A stretch of DNA of 64,000 bases from Arthrobacter sp. FW305-BF8 (lineage in GTDB: Bacteria > Actinomycetota > Actinomycetes > Actinomycetales > Micrococcaceae), in contig NZ_CP084561.1 in assembly GCF_021789315.1 (NCBI RefSeq), positions 186,001-250,000 on the forward strand. Direction: 5' to 3'. Numbering within the stretch: position 1 is the first letter of the stretch; each line of letters starts with the position of its first letter. A program made the position numbers and the translations under genes. This document shows positions 41,467-50,260 of this stretch, one piece after another. The notes beneath the pieces were generated by a model, which did not search any database, had not been told where the DNA came from, and worked only from the letters and a program-made list of their open reading frames with translations.

Positions 41467-42003
41467 TCAGGCCGGCTGCGCCGCGGTAGTGGCGTCCCGG
41501 TGCCTCAGCGTAAGTGCGGCGTACGTTGCAGCGTTCTGCCGGCAATGCTCGATCTCCTCCGGGGTGAGGGCCCGGCGCACCTTGGCCGGTACGCCCGCCA
41601 TGAGCGAGCCTGGCGGCACCTCGGTGCCCTCGAGGACCAGCGCGTTGGCTGCCACCAGGGAGCCGGCGCCTATGATGGCGCCGTTCAGGACCGTGGCATT
41701 CATGCCGATGAGTGCCCCGTCGCCCACCGTGCAGCCATGGAGCACCGCGCCGTGCCCCACGCTGACGTGGTTGCCCACGCGTGCAGGGTAGCCGGGGTCG
41801 GCGTGGACGACGGCGGTGTCCTGGAGGTTGCTGCCCTCGCCGAGGCTGATGTCCTCCATGTCCGCCCGGATGACGGCGCCGTAGAAGATTCCCGTTCCGG
41901 CGCCGATGGTGGCAGATCCGACGACCGTGGCGGTGGGCGCCACCCACGCGTCGCCAGAGATCTGTGGGGAGCGGCCGCCGACGGCCAGGATGTTGTCAGT
42001 CAC
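41467..42003 (-). CDS. Gamma-carbonic-anhydrase-like hexapeptide-repeat protein
   Basis: 178 residues, left-handed beta helix trimer-forming protein (PTATVVGSATIGAGTGIFYGAVIRADMEDISLGEGSNLQD). Three putative zinc histidines are in AVVHAD and VSVGHGAVLHGC, in the spacing of Cam/YrdA/PaaY proteins. Relatives include carbonic anhydrase and PaaY-type CoA thioesterase; the latter would suit an operon that handles acyl-CoA intermediates. The start is GTG 42003 with AAGAAAGG. It lies 12 bp from the transporter and 33 bp from the TPP enzyme. Confidence 0.85.
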   Translation of the reverse strand: MTDNILAVGGRSPQISGDAWVAPTATVVGSATIGAGTGIFYGAVIRADMEDISLGEGSNLQDTAVVHADPGYPARVGNHVSVGHGAVLHGCTVGDGALIGMNATVLNGAIIGAGSLVAANALVLEGTEVPPGSLMAGVPAKVRRALTPEEIEHCRQNAATYAALTLRHRDATTAAQPA

Positions 42004-42015
42004 GATGGACCTTTC

Positions 42016-43380
42016 TTAGGTGAGGAAGGGGACGATCAGCGACGTCACGAAGAGCACCAGCGCGCCGCCCAGGCGGTTGGTGAGGGCCGCAAACGGCATC
42101 AGGTGCATGCGGTTCGCCGCGCTCAGGACGGAGACATCGCCGCTGCCGCCGGTGTCCGCCATGACCAGCCCGGGCGTGATGGAGGCCTCGACGAAGTTGA
42201 ACTTCACGAGCCAGCCGAGAACGCCGGAGGTCAGGGTCGCGATGACGACGGTGCAGATGGTCAGGAGGATAAAGAGGGGGTTGCTAAGCGAGGCGAGGAC
42301 ATCGGTGATGTCGATGTAGGTCAGGCTGACGCCCACCAGGAGGGCCGGGACCAGCACGGCGCCGATCAGGTCACCCCAGTCGGCTGTGGAGTCCTCTACA
42401 TCCTGGGGGAGCAGCCCGAAGATCTTGACGGCGGCGGCAGCAATGATGGCCCAGGCGTAGGGGTGCAGGCCGGGGAGGAATGCGGCCATCAGGTTGCCGA
42501 AGACGAAGAGGCTGCCGGCGATGAGAAGGCCCTTGCCGAGGGCGACGAACGAGGAGGCGTCGCGCTTGGGCGGCAGGGTGAGCTCGTCGGAGCGGCCCTT
42601 GATCCGCATGAGCTGCCCGTGGCCGTTGAAGCCGACAAAGAGTTGCTTCTTGCGCTTGCCCAGCCCGTTGTAGATGCCGGCGATGAGGATGCACACAACG
42701 TTGGCCATGACGACGGCGGACATCAGGTCACCCATGAAGGTGGCAGAGTCGCCGCCGGTGGCCGAGGCGTACATCTCGGACATGGGCAGGGCCCCGACAC
42801 CCAGCCCGCCGGCCATGATGGGCGCGGCGACAAAGAGTATGCCTTCGATAAAGCCGAAGCCTGTGAGGGCCGCGATGAGCCCGACCAGGACGAAGGTGGC
42901 GATCAGGCAGCCCACGACGGGTACCGCGAAGCGCGGGCCGGCCTTCAGCAGGAGGGCGCGGGGCATGCCGAGGATGGACCCGGCGATGATGCCGACGACG
43001 AAGAAGTCCAGGAAGCCGTGTCCGTCGATGAAGTTCTGCACCACGGTGACGAGGTTCCCGGGCATCAGGCCGAGGACAGCCAGCGTGGCCGGAGCGAAGG
43101 TACAGAGGATGGTCGGCAACCCGAAGTCGCGGACCACCGGGAACAGGTTGCCGATCCAGATGAAGAGCCCGCCGAGCAGGATGGTGGTGGCAAAGCCAGC
43201 CACCATCGTGTCCGGAAGGTTGCCCGTGATTGCCGCTGCCAGGACCAGCCCGGCGAGGACGAGGTAGAGCGGGGCCGGAATGCTGGCGATCCTGAGCCGC
43301 ACACGATCCTGGCTCTTCTCGCGCATTGGCCGGTCCGTAGGTTCGATGGTGAGGTCCGTGGTACGTGAATTTGTAGACAT
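42016..43380 (-). CDS. 2-hydroxycarboxylate transporter family (2HCT) permease
   Basis: 454 residues and 11-12 helices. The segments SEMYASATGGDSATFMGDLMSAVVMANVVCI, and near the end MADTGGSGDVSVLSAANRMHLMPFAALTNRLGGALVLF, are the two GGxG-type re-entrant loops of the 2HCT family. CitS, MleP and CimH of that family carry citrate, malate, lactate or citramalate with Na+ or H+. It starts at ATG 43380 (an ATG one codon earlier is possible) behind GGGGACA. It gives the operon its likely substrate class: a 2-hydroxy(di)carboxylate. Confidence 0.9.
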   Translation of the reverse strand: MSTNSRTTDLTIEPTDRPMREKSQDRVRLRIASIPAPLYLVLAGLVLAAAITGNLPDTMVAGFATTILLGGLFIWIGNLFPVVRDFGLPTILCTFAPATLAVLGLMPGNLVTVVQNFIDGHGFLDFFVVGIIAGSILGMPRALLLKAGPRFAVPVVGCLIATFVLVGLIAALTGFGFIEGILFVAAPIMAGGLGVGALPMSEMYASATGGDSATFMGDLMSAVVMANVVCILIAGIYNGLGKRKKQLFVGFNGHGQLMRIKGRSDELTLPPKRDASSFVALGKGLLIAGSLFVFGNLMAAFLPGLHPYAWAIIAAAAVKIFGLLPQDVEDSTADWGDLIGAVLVPALLVGVSLTYIDITDVLASLSNPLFILLTICTVVIATLTSGVLGWLVKFNFVEASITPGLVMADTGGSGDVSVLSAANRMHLMPFAALTNRLGGALVLFVTSLIVPFLT

Positions 43381-43452
43381 CATTGTCCCCAAAACGTTTG
43401 GTGGGTAGACCGCCGCGGCGGCCTGTGGACGGGGGTTGAAGCAGTAAAGGGT

Positions 43453-44328
43453 TTAGCGGGCGGGATCGAGAACGCCGGCCGCCGGGGAATGGGCGAGGAC
43501 GTCGCGGGCGAGCCGCACAGCCCCGGCGAGGCGGTCCTCGTCGATGCCGGTCTGGTGTCCGGCGTCGTGGAGGTGCCGGACAAGCTCCTCCGTGGCGATG
43601 TTGCCGTGTGCGCCGGGGGCGAACGGGCAACCGCCGTAGCCGCCGAGGGCGGCATCGAAACGCACAACGCCGGTCTCCACTGCGGCGCTCGCGGTGGCCA
43701 GCGCCTGGCTGTGAGCGTTGTGCAGGTGCAGGTAGTACGTGAGGTCCGGTTCGGCGTCGCTGACGTGGTGCAGGCTGGCCATCACCTGTTCGGTGGGCGT
43801 GGTGCCCAGCGTGTCCGCGAGCCCGACGTCGGTGATGCCCATGTCCTTGAAAGTGCGCACCACGCGCAGCAGGTAGGCCGGGTCGATTGCGCCCTCGAAC
43901 GGGCAGGTGAAGGCGGTGGAGATGCCGGCGAAGAACCGGATTTCCGGGAACCCGGCCACGGCCGCGCCGAGGCTGGCCAGGGCGTCCTCGATGGCCTGGC
44001 CGGCGTTGGCGTTGCTGTGCGCCTGACTTGCGGAGGTGACCACCTGAATGTCGGTGGCTCCCGCCTCGACGGCCCGCTGGATGCCGCGGCCGTTGAGCGC
44101 CAGGCTGGTGTACGTGACCCCCGGAACTGCCGGCAGCGACGCGACTACCTCGGCGGCGTCGGCCATCTGCGGCACCCGCTTCGGGTTCACGAAGGAGGCA
44201 ACCTCGATGCGCCGCAGTCCGGCGTCGACCAGTGCCCCGGCGATCTCCAGTTTGTGGGCCGTCGAAACGATGACAGGCTCGTCCTGGAGTCCGTCCCGCA
44301 GGAACACATCAGTGATTTCGACCTTCAT
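43453..44328 (-). CDS. Hydroxymethylglutaryl-CoA lyase-like enzyme
   Basis: 291 residues, DRE-TIM metallolyase. Metal and catalytic motifs: DVFLRDGLQDE, VEVASFVNPKRVPQMADA, LADTLGTT, LHLHNAHS and the cysteine loop GGCPFAPGAHGNIATEELV. It cleaves a 3-hydroxy-3-methylacyl-CoA to acetyl-CoA plus a keto acid; HMG-CoA or citramalyl-CoA are candidates. ATG 44328 follows AGGAGG; the longer frame overlaps the CoA-transferase. It lies two bases from the CoA-transferase stop, so CoA-ester formation and cleavage are coupled. Confidence 0.92.
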   Translation of the reverse strand: MKVEITDVFLRDGLQDEPVIVSTAHKLEIAGALVDAGLRRIEVASFVNPKRVPQMADAAEVVASLPAVPGVTYTSLALNGRGIQRAVEAGATDIQVVTSASQAHSNANAGQAIEDALASLGAAVAGFPEIRFFAGISTAFTCPFEGAIDPAYLLRVVRTFKDMGITDVGLADTLGTTPTEQVMASLHHVSDAEPDLTYYLHLHNAHSQALATASAAVETGVVRFDAALGGYGGCPFAPGAHGNIATEELVRHLHDAGHQTGIDEDRLAGAVRLARDVLAHSPAAGVLDPAR

Positions 44329-44330
44329 GT

Positions 44331-45566
44331 TCAGCGCGCCTCCTGCAGTCCGAGGCCGGCGATCTCGTCTGCATTCATGCCGGCGAGCTCCTGCAGGACC
44401 TCGGCCGTGTGCTCGCCGAGTTCGGGGCCGACCCATTTGACCCGGCCCTCGTGGCCCGGGATCTTCGGCACGACGCCGGGGAACCGGATCAGTTCGGGCT
44501 CGTCCTCGATGACCACCTCGTGGGTCTGGATCATGTCGCGGGCCAGGTAGTGACGGTCGACGGCGATGCTGGGGGCGTCGTAGACGGGACCGGCCGGCAC
44601 GCCGGCGTCATCCAGCTTGTCGAGGACTGCGGTGAGGGGCATGCTGCCGGTCCAGGCAGAGATGGCGCCGTTGAGCTCTTCCTCCCGGGCGCCGCGCGCC
44701 TCCGTGGTGAGCAGGGTGGAGTCCTCGGCGAGGTCGTCGCGGCCGATGGCCCGCATGAGCCGGACGAAGACGGAGTTGGAGTTGCCGCCGATGACCACCT
44801 CGAGTTCGTCCTGGCAGAGATAGGAGCCGGTAGGTACGACGCCGGGCAGCGCGCCGCCGGTGCGCTGCCGGATCATGCCGTAGGCGTCATAGTCCGGGAC
44901 CAGCGATTCGAGCAGGCTGAAGACCCCTTCATAGAGGGCGACGTCGACAACCTGGGAAGTTCCCGCCTCCAGTCCGCGGGCTTTCTGGAGCATGAGCATC
45001 AGGGCCCCGATGACGCCGTAGAGCCCGGCGACGGTGTCGCCCATGCTGGCCGCCGCACGGCCGGCCGGGCGGTCCGGCTCACCCGTGATGTAGCGCAGGC
45101 CGGCAAACGACTCAGCGGAGCTGCCGAATCCGGCGCGGTTTTTGTACGGTCCGGTCTGGCCGTAGCCGGAGATCCGGACCATGACCACCTCCGGGTTGAG
45201 TTCCTGCAGCACGTCCGGGCCGAGGCCCCACTTCTCGAGGGTGCCGGGGCGGAAGTTCTCGATGACCACGTCGCACTGGGCGGCAATCTTCTTGACAGCC
45301 TCGCGGCCCGCCTCGGAACGGAGGTCCAGGGCCACCGACTTCTTGTTGCGGCCAATAGTGCGGAACAGCATGGAGGTGGTGCCGCGGGTCTTGCGCCAGT
45401 CGCGCAGTTCGTCGCCGCCCTGGGGCTTTTCGATCTTGATGACCTCCGCGCCGAAGTCACCGAAGAGGCGGGCGGCGAACGGCGCGGCGATAAAGCTGCC
45501 CAGTTCGAGCACGCGGATGCCGCGGAGGGGGAGGGCGTTGCCCTCGATGTGTAGTTCGTCAGTCAT
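44331..45566 (-). CDS. CaiB/BaiF (class III) CoA-transferase
   Basis: 411 residues. Opening LRGIRVLELGSFIAAPFAARLFGDFGAEVIKIEKPQGGDELRDWR is the family signature. RNKKSVALDLRSEAGR, YGQTGPYKNRAGF and the catalytic Asp in SMGDTVAGLYG follow. It moves CoA from a donor such as succinyl-CoA or acetyl-CoA to a carboxylic acid. First gene of the operon. ATG 45566 has GCAGGA upstream; the frame runs on to 46343 but that is the shadow of the lytic transglycosylase. The substrate is probably the acid imported by the 2HCT permease. Confidence 0.92.
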   Translation of the reverse strand: MTDELHIEGNALPLRGIRVLELGSFIAAPFAARLFGDFGAEVIKIEKPQGGDELRDWRKTRGTTSMLFRTIGRNKKSVALDLRSEAGREAVKKIAAQCDVVIENFRPGTLEKWGLGPDVLQELNPEVVMVRISGYGQTGPYKNRAGFGSSAESFAGLRYITGEPDRPAGRAAASMGDTVAGLYGVIGALMLMLQKARGLEAGTSQVVDVALYEGVFSLLESLVPDYDAYGMIRQRTGGALPGVVPTGSYLCQDELEVVIGGNSNSVFVRLMRAIGRDDLAEDSTLLTTEARGAREEELNGAISAWTGSMPLTAVLDKLDDAGVPAGPVYDAPSIAVDRHYLARDMIQTHEVVIEDEPELIRFPGVVPKIPGHEGRVKWVGPELGEHTAEVLQELAGMNADEIAGLGLQEAR

Positions 45567-45614
45567 GTCATTCCTGCCTGCGCTCCTGGCGCAAAGTTTC
45601 ACGAGTACCGGATT

Positions 45615-45629
45615 TCCCATTCTGTGGGA
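45615..45629. promoter_or_regulatory. TCCCA-TTCTG-TGGGA palindrome, candidate IclR operator
   Basis: Perfect 5-bp arms with a 5-bp spacer, 49 bp upstream of the CoA-transferase start. IclR-family operators are often short palindromes of this spacing, and the operon encodes an IclR protein. Confidence 0.5.
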
Positions 45630-45747
45630 GGGGATTGTCATTAGGCGGAGAAACCATAGCAGTAGGGTGTGACCTGCGCAACAGGCTCGTGGCACTTCTG
45701 TGTCCCAGGTGTACAAACCACGGGCGGCCGCCGGGTTAGGCTGGTCC

Positions 45748-46515
45748 GTGCTTCGTCTGAAACGCCTCGCGGTTCTCAGCCTTTTCGCGTTCTGCGCTAT
45801 AACCGCGGGCGCGTTCTGGCTCTTGGGCATGGCCGATGCAGGCGTGCCCGGCGCGGGAGTGCACGCGGCCCAGCCGGCTCCGCCGCAGGCGGCGGGGAAG
45901 TTCGTGCCGCTGGCCGGTGGCAGTACGCATGCCGTGAACATCACCAGGACTGTCGAACCGGGCTGGCTGGCCCGGACCGCGGTGCAAACCGGAATTCCTG
46001 CCCGGGCCCTTCGGGCGTACGTTGCCGCGGCCGGCATGGCCAATGCCGATGCGCCGGCATGCGGGATCGGCTGGAACACGGTAGCCGCCGTCGGGTTTGT
46101 TGAATCCGCGCACGGCGCCCTCGGCGGAGGCCACCTCACGGCTTCGGGAGACGTAAGCGGTCCGATCGTCGGCCCCGGCCTCAACGGGGACGGCTTCGCC
46201 GCCATTGCCGACACCGATGGCGGCGCGCTCGACGGCGACGCCCTCTGGGACCGCGCCGTGGGACCCATGCAGTTCATTCCCTCCACGTGGAAGCTGGCAG
46301 GAACGGACGCGAACGGAGACGGGGTGGCCGATCCGCACAACATCGACGACGCCGCCCTCAGTGCTGCCCGCTACCTGTGTGCCGGCGGCCGGGACCTCGC
46401 CTCGGACCAGGGCTGGACCGAGGCCATCTGGTCCTACAACCAGTCCGAGGCCTACCTGAAGCAAGTGGGCGAGCAGGCTGTTGGGTATGCGGAGCAGGCG
46501 GGTCCTACCAAGTAG
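45748..46515 (+). CDS. Lytic murein transglycosylase, MltB/SLT_2-like
   Basis: 255 residues. N-terminal membrane helix or uncleaved signal (LKRLAVLSLFAFCAITAGAFWLLGM), then a lysozyme-like domain with the catalytic Glu in VAAVGFVESAHGALGG, and DRAVGPMQFIPSTWKLAGTDANGDGVADPHNIDDAALSAARYLC plus YNQSEAYLKQV, the classic actinobacterial SLT_2 layout. It cleaves the glycan strand of peptidoglycan outside the membrane. GTG 45748 is the likely start; an in-frame GTG at 45700 adds 16 residues. Divergent from the CoA-transferase operon. Confidence 0.87.
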   Translation: MLRLKRLAVLSLFAFCAITAGAFWLLGMADAGVPGAGVHAAQPAPPQAAGKFVPLAGGSTHAVNITRTVEPGWLARTAVQTGIPARALRAYVAAAGMANADAPACGIGWNTVAAVGFVESAHGALGGGHLTASGDVSGPIVGPGLNGDGFAAIADTDGGALDGDALWDRAVGPMQFIPSTWKLAGTDANGDGVADPHNIDDAALSAARYLCAGGRDLASDQGWTEAIWSYNQSEAYLKQVGEQAVGYAEQAGPTK

Positions 46516-46550
46516 GCCCGGCGCGCCTAACGGTGCATCAGCAGGGGGCC

Positions 46551-47228
46551 TCAGGCGCCCCGCCGGCTCACCATCTCATTGATCCAGATCGGGGCGAAAG
46601 GCGAGGTGCAGTTCGGCGGGGTGGGGTAATCCTTCAGGACTTCCAGCCGTTCACCGATGTCAATGGCCCGGGCCCGGTGGTCTGCGTGCTCGATGCCGAT
46701 CTGCGCCAGGGTATGGTTCATCGCCCACTGCAATCGATCAGGGGCGTCTTTCATCTCCGCCTCGATGGTGTCCAGTAGCGCTGGCAGGTCCAGGCCCTCG
46801 GGCTTCTTCGCGACCCGCTCGGTGGTCAGTGCCCAGCCGGCGCTCGCGACCACCGGGTCCGGGTCGTCAGTCCAGGCGGCCCGCAGCTCTTCGGCGTGCG
46901 GGCTCTTCTTCACCACGTAGTTCACCAGCCAGTCATGCACCTTGGGTGCGCGTGCCTGACGCAGCATGGCATCCAGTTCCTGCTGCTCGAAGGCCTTCGG
47001 CCGGCAGAGCAGCAGTGACAGCAACCGCGCGGCGGTGTCATCCGTGGCCCACAGTTCACGGGCCAGCTCGTGTTGCGTCTTCAGCCGCTTCGCGACCGCG
47101 CGCAACGCGGACAGGTTCACACCGTGGTCGTCGCCGCGCCTCTGGTTCGCCTCGCGCATCTTTGGATCCTCGAGTTCGGCCAGTTCGGCCAGTTCGGCCA
47201 TCACGGCGTCTTTTGCTGCCTCGGCCAT
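46551..47228 (-). CDS. DNA alkylation repair protein, AlkD-like HEAT-repeat family
   Basis: 225 residues, all helical. The motif MREANQRRGDDHGVNLSALRAVAKRLKTQHELARELWATDDTAARLLSLLL and the later HDWLVNYVVKKSPHAEELRAAWTDD...ASAGWALTTERVAKKP match AlkC/AlkD-type HEAT-repeat glycosylases, which excise 3-methyladenine and 7-methylguanine. ATG 47228 is preferred to GTG 47231 by spacing from AGGGG. The N-terminal AELAELAELEDP contains a small in-frame DNA repeat (GGCCAGTTC). It faces the lytic transglycosylase convergently. Confidence 0.8.
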   Translation of the reverse strand: MAEAAKDAVMAELAELAELEDPKMREANQRRGDDHGVNLSALRAVAKRLKTQHELARELWATDDTAARLLSLLLCRPKAFEQQELDAMLRQARAPKVHDWLVNYVVKKSPHAEELRAAWTDDPDPVVASAGWALTTERVAKKPEGLDLPALLDTIEAEMKDAPDRLQWAMNHTLAQIGIEHADHRARAIDIGERLEVLKDYPTPPNCTSPFAPIWINEMVSRRGA

Positions 47229-47407
47229 CACTACCCCTGCTCGCTGCCTGCTTTTGCTCGTATTGTAGGACGGCGGCGGGCGAGGGCTGGAATCACGCGG
47301 CCCAGCGGCGTAGCGTCATTGAACGAGGGCCGGCCGTCGCATCCGAGCGGTTCCATGCGCGGGCAGCCCTTCGATGTGGCGTTCAGGTCAATTCTGAAGG
47401 AGCCCGG

Positions 47408-49540
47408 ATGGCTGGATGGAATGCGGACACTGCTGCAGGGTCGCCGGGGCCGGGCTCGGTCACTCTTGTGGAGGGCTCATCATTTTGCATCTCTGCGGCT
47501 AACGGCGATATCCGCACCGAGTACCCCCACGGCGTTTTTGTCGAGGACACCCGAATACTGTCCTGCTGGCGGGTACTCATTAATGGCGCCCCACTGGAGC
47601 CGCTCGGGGCGAAGACGAAGGAACCCTACCGTGCCGTGTTTGTCGGCCGTGTCCCCCGGCCCGACGGACACGCGGACAGCCCGCTGATCGTCGAACGCCT
47701 CCGTGAGGTAGGCGCCGGCATCCTGGAGCGGATCACCGTCCAAAGCTACTCGGCAGCCATTGCCGAGTGCGTCCTTACCCTCCGGGTCGAGGCGGACTTC
47801 GCGGACCTCTTCGAGGTGAAAGAGGCACGCATCCAGCGCCGCTGGAAAGAGTCCCGCAAAGCGCAGGGCGACTCGTTAACCATCCGCGCCGCCTGGGAGC
47901 ACGTCCGGAAAGGCGTAGTGGTAACGGCCGAGGGTGCCGACATCGCCCAGGAGGGGCTGGCCTACCACTTCGCGATCCCGCCGCACGCACAGTGGAGCAC
48001 CACCATCAGCGTCGTCCCTACCGACGGCGGAAGCGACTACGCCGCACGCTTCGTCCGGCCCAATGAAGGCGAAATATCGCCCCGCGACAGGCGCCGCCAG
48101 GAGTGGGTGGCCAAGATTCCCGTGCTGAAGATGGGGAACCCTTCCATCGAACGAACCCTCCGGCGAAGCTACGACGACCTGGGTGCGCTGCGCATTGAGG
48201 ACCCCGACCACCCGGACCGCATCGTCGTCGCCGCTGGCGCCCCATGGTTCATGGCCCTGTTTGGCCGGGACTCGCTCTGGGCGTCCCTCATGGCTCTCCC
48301 CGTTGACCCGTCGCTGGCTTTCGGTACCATTCAGACTCTCGCCGATCGTCAGGGGCGAATTGTGGATGAAATGAGCGAGGAGGAACCGGGGAAGATCCTC
48401 CATGAGGTCAGGCTCGATGTCTCCAGCGGACTGGCCCTGGGCGGAAAGCAGGCCTACTTCGGCAGCGTCGACGCCACCCCGCTGTTCGTGGCCCTGTTCG
48501 GCGAAATCAGCCGCTGGGGATTCGCCGCAGAGACCATCTCCGACCTGCTGCCCCACGTCGACCGGGCGCTGGACTGGATCCGCCATTACGGGGACAAGGA
48601 CGGCGACGGCTTCGTCGAGTATGAGCGCCTCAACGACCGCGGACTCATCAACCAAGGCTGGAAGGACTCTTGGGACGGCATCAACTTCGCCGACGGCAGG
48701 ATGGCTGAGCCGCCAATCGCCCTGTGCGAGGTGCAGGCCTACGTCTACAGCGCGTACATGGCCCGCTCCTGGATAGCCCGCGACGCCGGCGACATGAAGC
48801 TAGCGGGCGAGTACCGGGATCTCGGGGCGCAGTTAAAGAAGCAGTTCAACGAACAGTTTTGGTTGCCCGACCGCGGCTACTACGCCATCGCCCTCGACGG
48901 GCACAAGCAACCGGTCGACGCATGCGCATCCAACATGGGCCAATGCCTGTTGTTCGGCATCGTCGACGCGGATAAAGCTCCTTTGGTGGCCGAACGGCTG
49001 ATGTCCCCGGAAATGTTCAGCGGCTGGGGCGTAAGAACCCTGGCCAGCGACATGGGCGCCTACAACCCCGCCAGCTACCACAACGGATCCGTGTGGCCCC
49101 ACGACAATGCGATCATCGCGGCCGGCCTCCTCCGCTACGGCCTCGTCGAGCAGGCCCAGCGCATCTCTACGGCTCTTTTTGAGGCAGCAGAGTACTCCGA
49201 GGGCCGGTTGCCCGAGTTGTTCTGCGGATTCAGCCGGGAGCAATTCGACGAACCTATCCCCTATCCCACTGCTTGCTCACCACAGGCCTGGGCCGCAACC
49301 ACACCCATTCAGCTCGTGAAGAGTCTCATGGGCTATTACGCCGACGTAGCCCGCGGCGGCCTGTGGCTGGATCCCGTGCTCCCTAAATCCTACGGCGACC
49401 TGCATATCACCAACGCCCCAATGGCAGACGCCAAAATAACCATAGACATCTTCGGTTCCGTTGCGAGCGTTCAGGGACTGCCCGAGGGCATGCTGTTCCA
49501 CCACGGAATCCGGCCATGGGCTGCCGACCTGGCGCAATAA
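47408..49540 (+). CDS. Glycogen debranching-type protein (amylo-alpha-1,6-glucosidase family)
   Basis: 710 residues. An N-terminal beta-sandwich GDE_N-like domain (VTLVEGSSFCISAANGDIRTEYPHGVFVEDTRILSCWRVLINGAPLEPL) precedes an (alpha/alpha)6 barrel with APWFMALFGRDSLWASLMALP, DKDGDGFVEYER, QGWKDSWDGINFADG and NGSVWPHDNAIIAAGL. The GRDS and WKDS aspartates are the usual catalytic-site region. It probably hydrolyses alpha-1,6 or related glucosidic bonds, or acts on trehalose-like sugars. The start at 47408 has AAGGAG six bases upstream. No trehalose or glycogen genes adjoin it. Confidence 0.87.
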   Translation: MAGWNADTAAGSPGPGSVTLVEGSSFCISAANGDIRTEYPHGVFVEDTRILSCWRVLINGAPLEPLGAKTKEPYRAVFVGRVPRPDGHADSPLIVERLREVGAGILERITVQSYSAAIAECVLTLRVEADFADLFEVKEARIQRRWKESRKAQGDSLTIRAAWEHVRKGVVVTAEGADIAQEGLAYHFAIPPHAQWSTTISVVPTDGGSDYAARFVRPNEGEISPRDRRRQEWVAKIPVLKMGNPSIERTLRRSYDDLGALRIEDPDHPDRIVVAAGAPWFMALFGRDSLWASLMALPVDPSLAFGTIQTLADRQGRIVDEMSEEEPGKILHEVRLDVSSGLALGGKQAYFGSVDATPLFVALFGEISRWGFAAETISDLLPHVDRALDWIRHYGDKDGDGFVEYERLNDRGLINQGWKDSWDGINFADGRMAEPPIALCEVQAYVYSAYMARSWIARDAGDMKLAGEYRDLGAQLKKQFNEQFWLPDRGYYAIALDGHKQPVDACASNMGQCLLFGIVDADKAPLVAERLMSPEMFSGWGVRTLASDMGAYNPASYHNGSVWPHDNAIIAAGLLRYGLVEQAQRISTALFEAAEYSEGRLPELFCGFSREQFDEPIPYPTACSPQAWAATTPIQLVKSLMGYYADVARGGLWLDPVLPKSYGDLHITNAPMADAKITIDIFGSVASVQGLPEGMLFHHGIRPWAADLAQ

Positions 49541-49567
49541 TTCAGGGATTAGTGCCGCCGCTTTTCG

Positions 49568-50260
49568 TCAGAGCAGCAGGAACACACCGGCTGCCACCAG
49601 CCACAATGACCATGCGATGTAGGTCGCCGGCGTCAGCGCCGCGGCCAGCTTCCAGCCGCCGGGTTCGAACGAGCCCACGAATTCCAGTGAGCACACCGCC
49701 AGCACCGCGCCGACAATGATGCCCACGATCCCGAGCCAGGCCGGAACGGCAATGCTTTGGATCATGGCCACGCCGGCCAGGATGCTCCACGCGCCGCTGA
49801 GCAGGTAGCCCAGGTGCTCGCCGACGGCCACGCCCAGATAGCGGTTGAAGGACTGGAAGACGACGTCGACAGCTTCTTTGCGGGCTGCGGTGGCGTCAGG
49901 TTCCGTGGCCGTGCGGGCAAGGTAGGGCACCAGGAACGGCCAGCGGATGAGCCCCAGGAATTGCACGACGGCGGCCAGCACGCCCACCGCGGAACCCAGC
50001 GCCAGCAGCGTCGTATCCGCGCCGGCCAGTGCACCGGACAGCAGGACCGCGGCCGGCGCCAGCAGCACTGCCGTCAGTGCAAACGACCACCAGAGCAGCA
50101 CCAGACCTGGCCCGCCGTCGCGGAAGCGGAGCAGGACTTCCTGTGTGGGCCTGCGGAGGATGTCCGGATAATCGAACTTTGCGGCCAGGGCGGCGAATGC
50201 TGCATTGAAGGCCACCGGAAGGACAATCAGCATGATGCCGGCCGCGACGGTGGCGTTCAC
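49568..50260 (-). CDS. DUF4386-like membrane protein
   Basis: 230 residues with six membrane helices. Segments such as FLGLIRWPFLVPYLARTATEPD and RKEAVDVVFQSFNRYLGVAVGEHLGYLLSGAWSILAGVAM resemble DUF4386 proteins, whose role is unknown. Its GTG start overlaps the stop of the upstream membrane gene by 4 bp (GTGA), so both are translated together, and they are divergent from a TetR gene that probably regulates them. Confidence 0.7.
   Translation of the reverse strand: MNATVAAGIMLIVLPVAFNAAFAALAAKFDYPDILRRPTQEVLLRFRDGGPGLVLLWWSFALTAVLLAPAAVLLSGALAGADTTLLALGSAVGVLAAVVQFLGLIRWPFLVPYLARTATEPDATAARKEAVDVVFQSFNRYLGVAVGEHLGYLLSGAWSILAGVAMIQSIAVPAWLGIVGIIVGAVLAVCSLEFVGSFEPGGWKLAAALTPATYIAWSLWLVAAGVFLLL

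Noticed and set aside
45567..46343. 259-residue extension of the CoA-transferase frame
   Set aside because: Shadow of the lytic transglycosylase on the other strand; the CaiB/BaiF signature starts at 45566.
46829..47407. Upstream 193-residue extension of the debranching-type frame
   Set aside because: It is the antisense shadow of the AlkD-like gene, and AAGGAG fixes the start at 47408.
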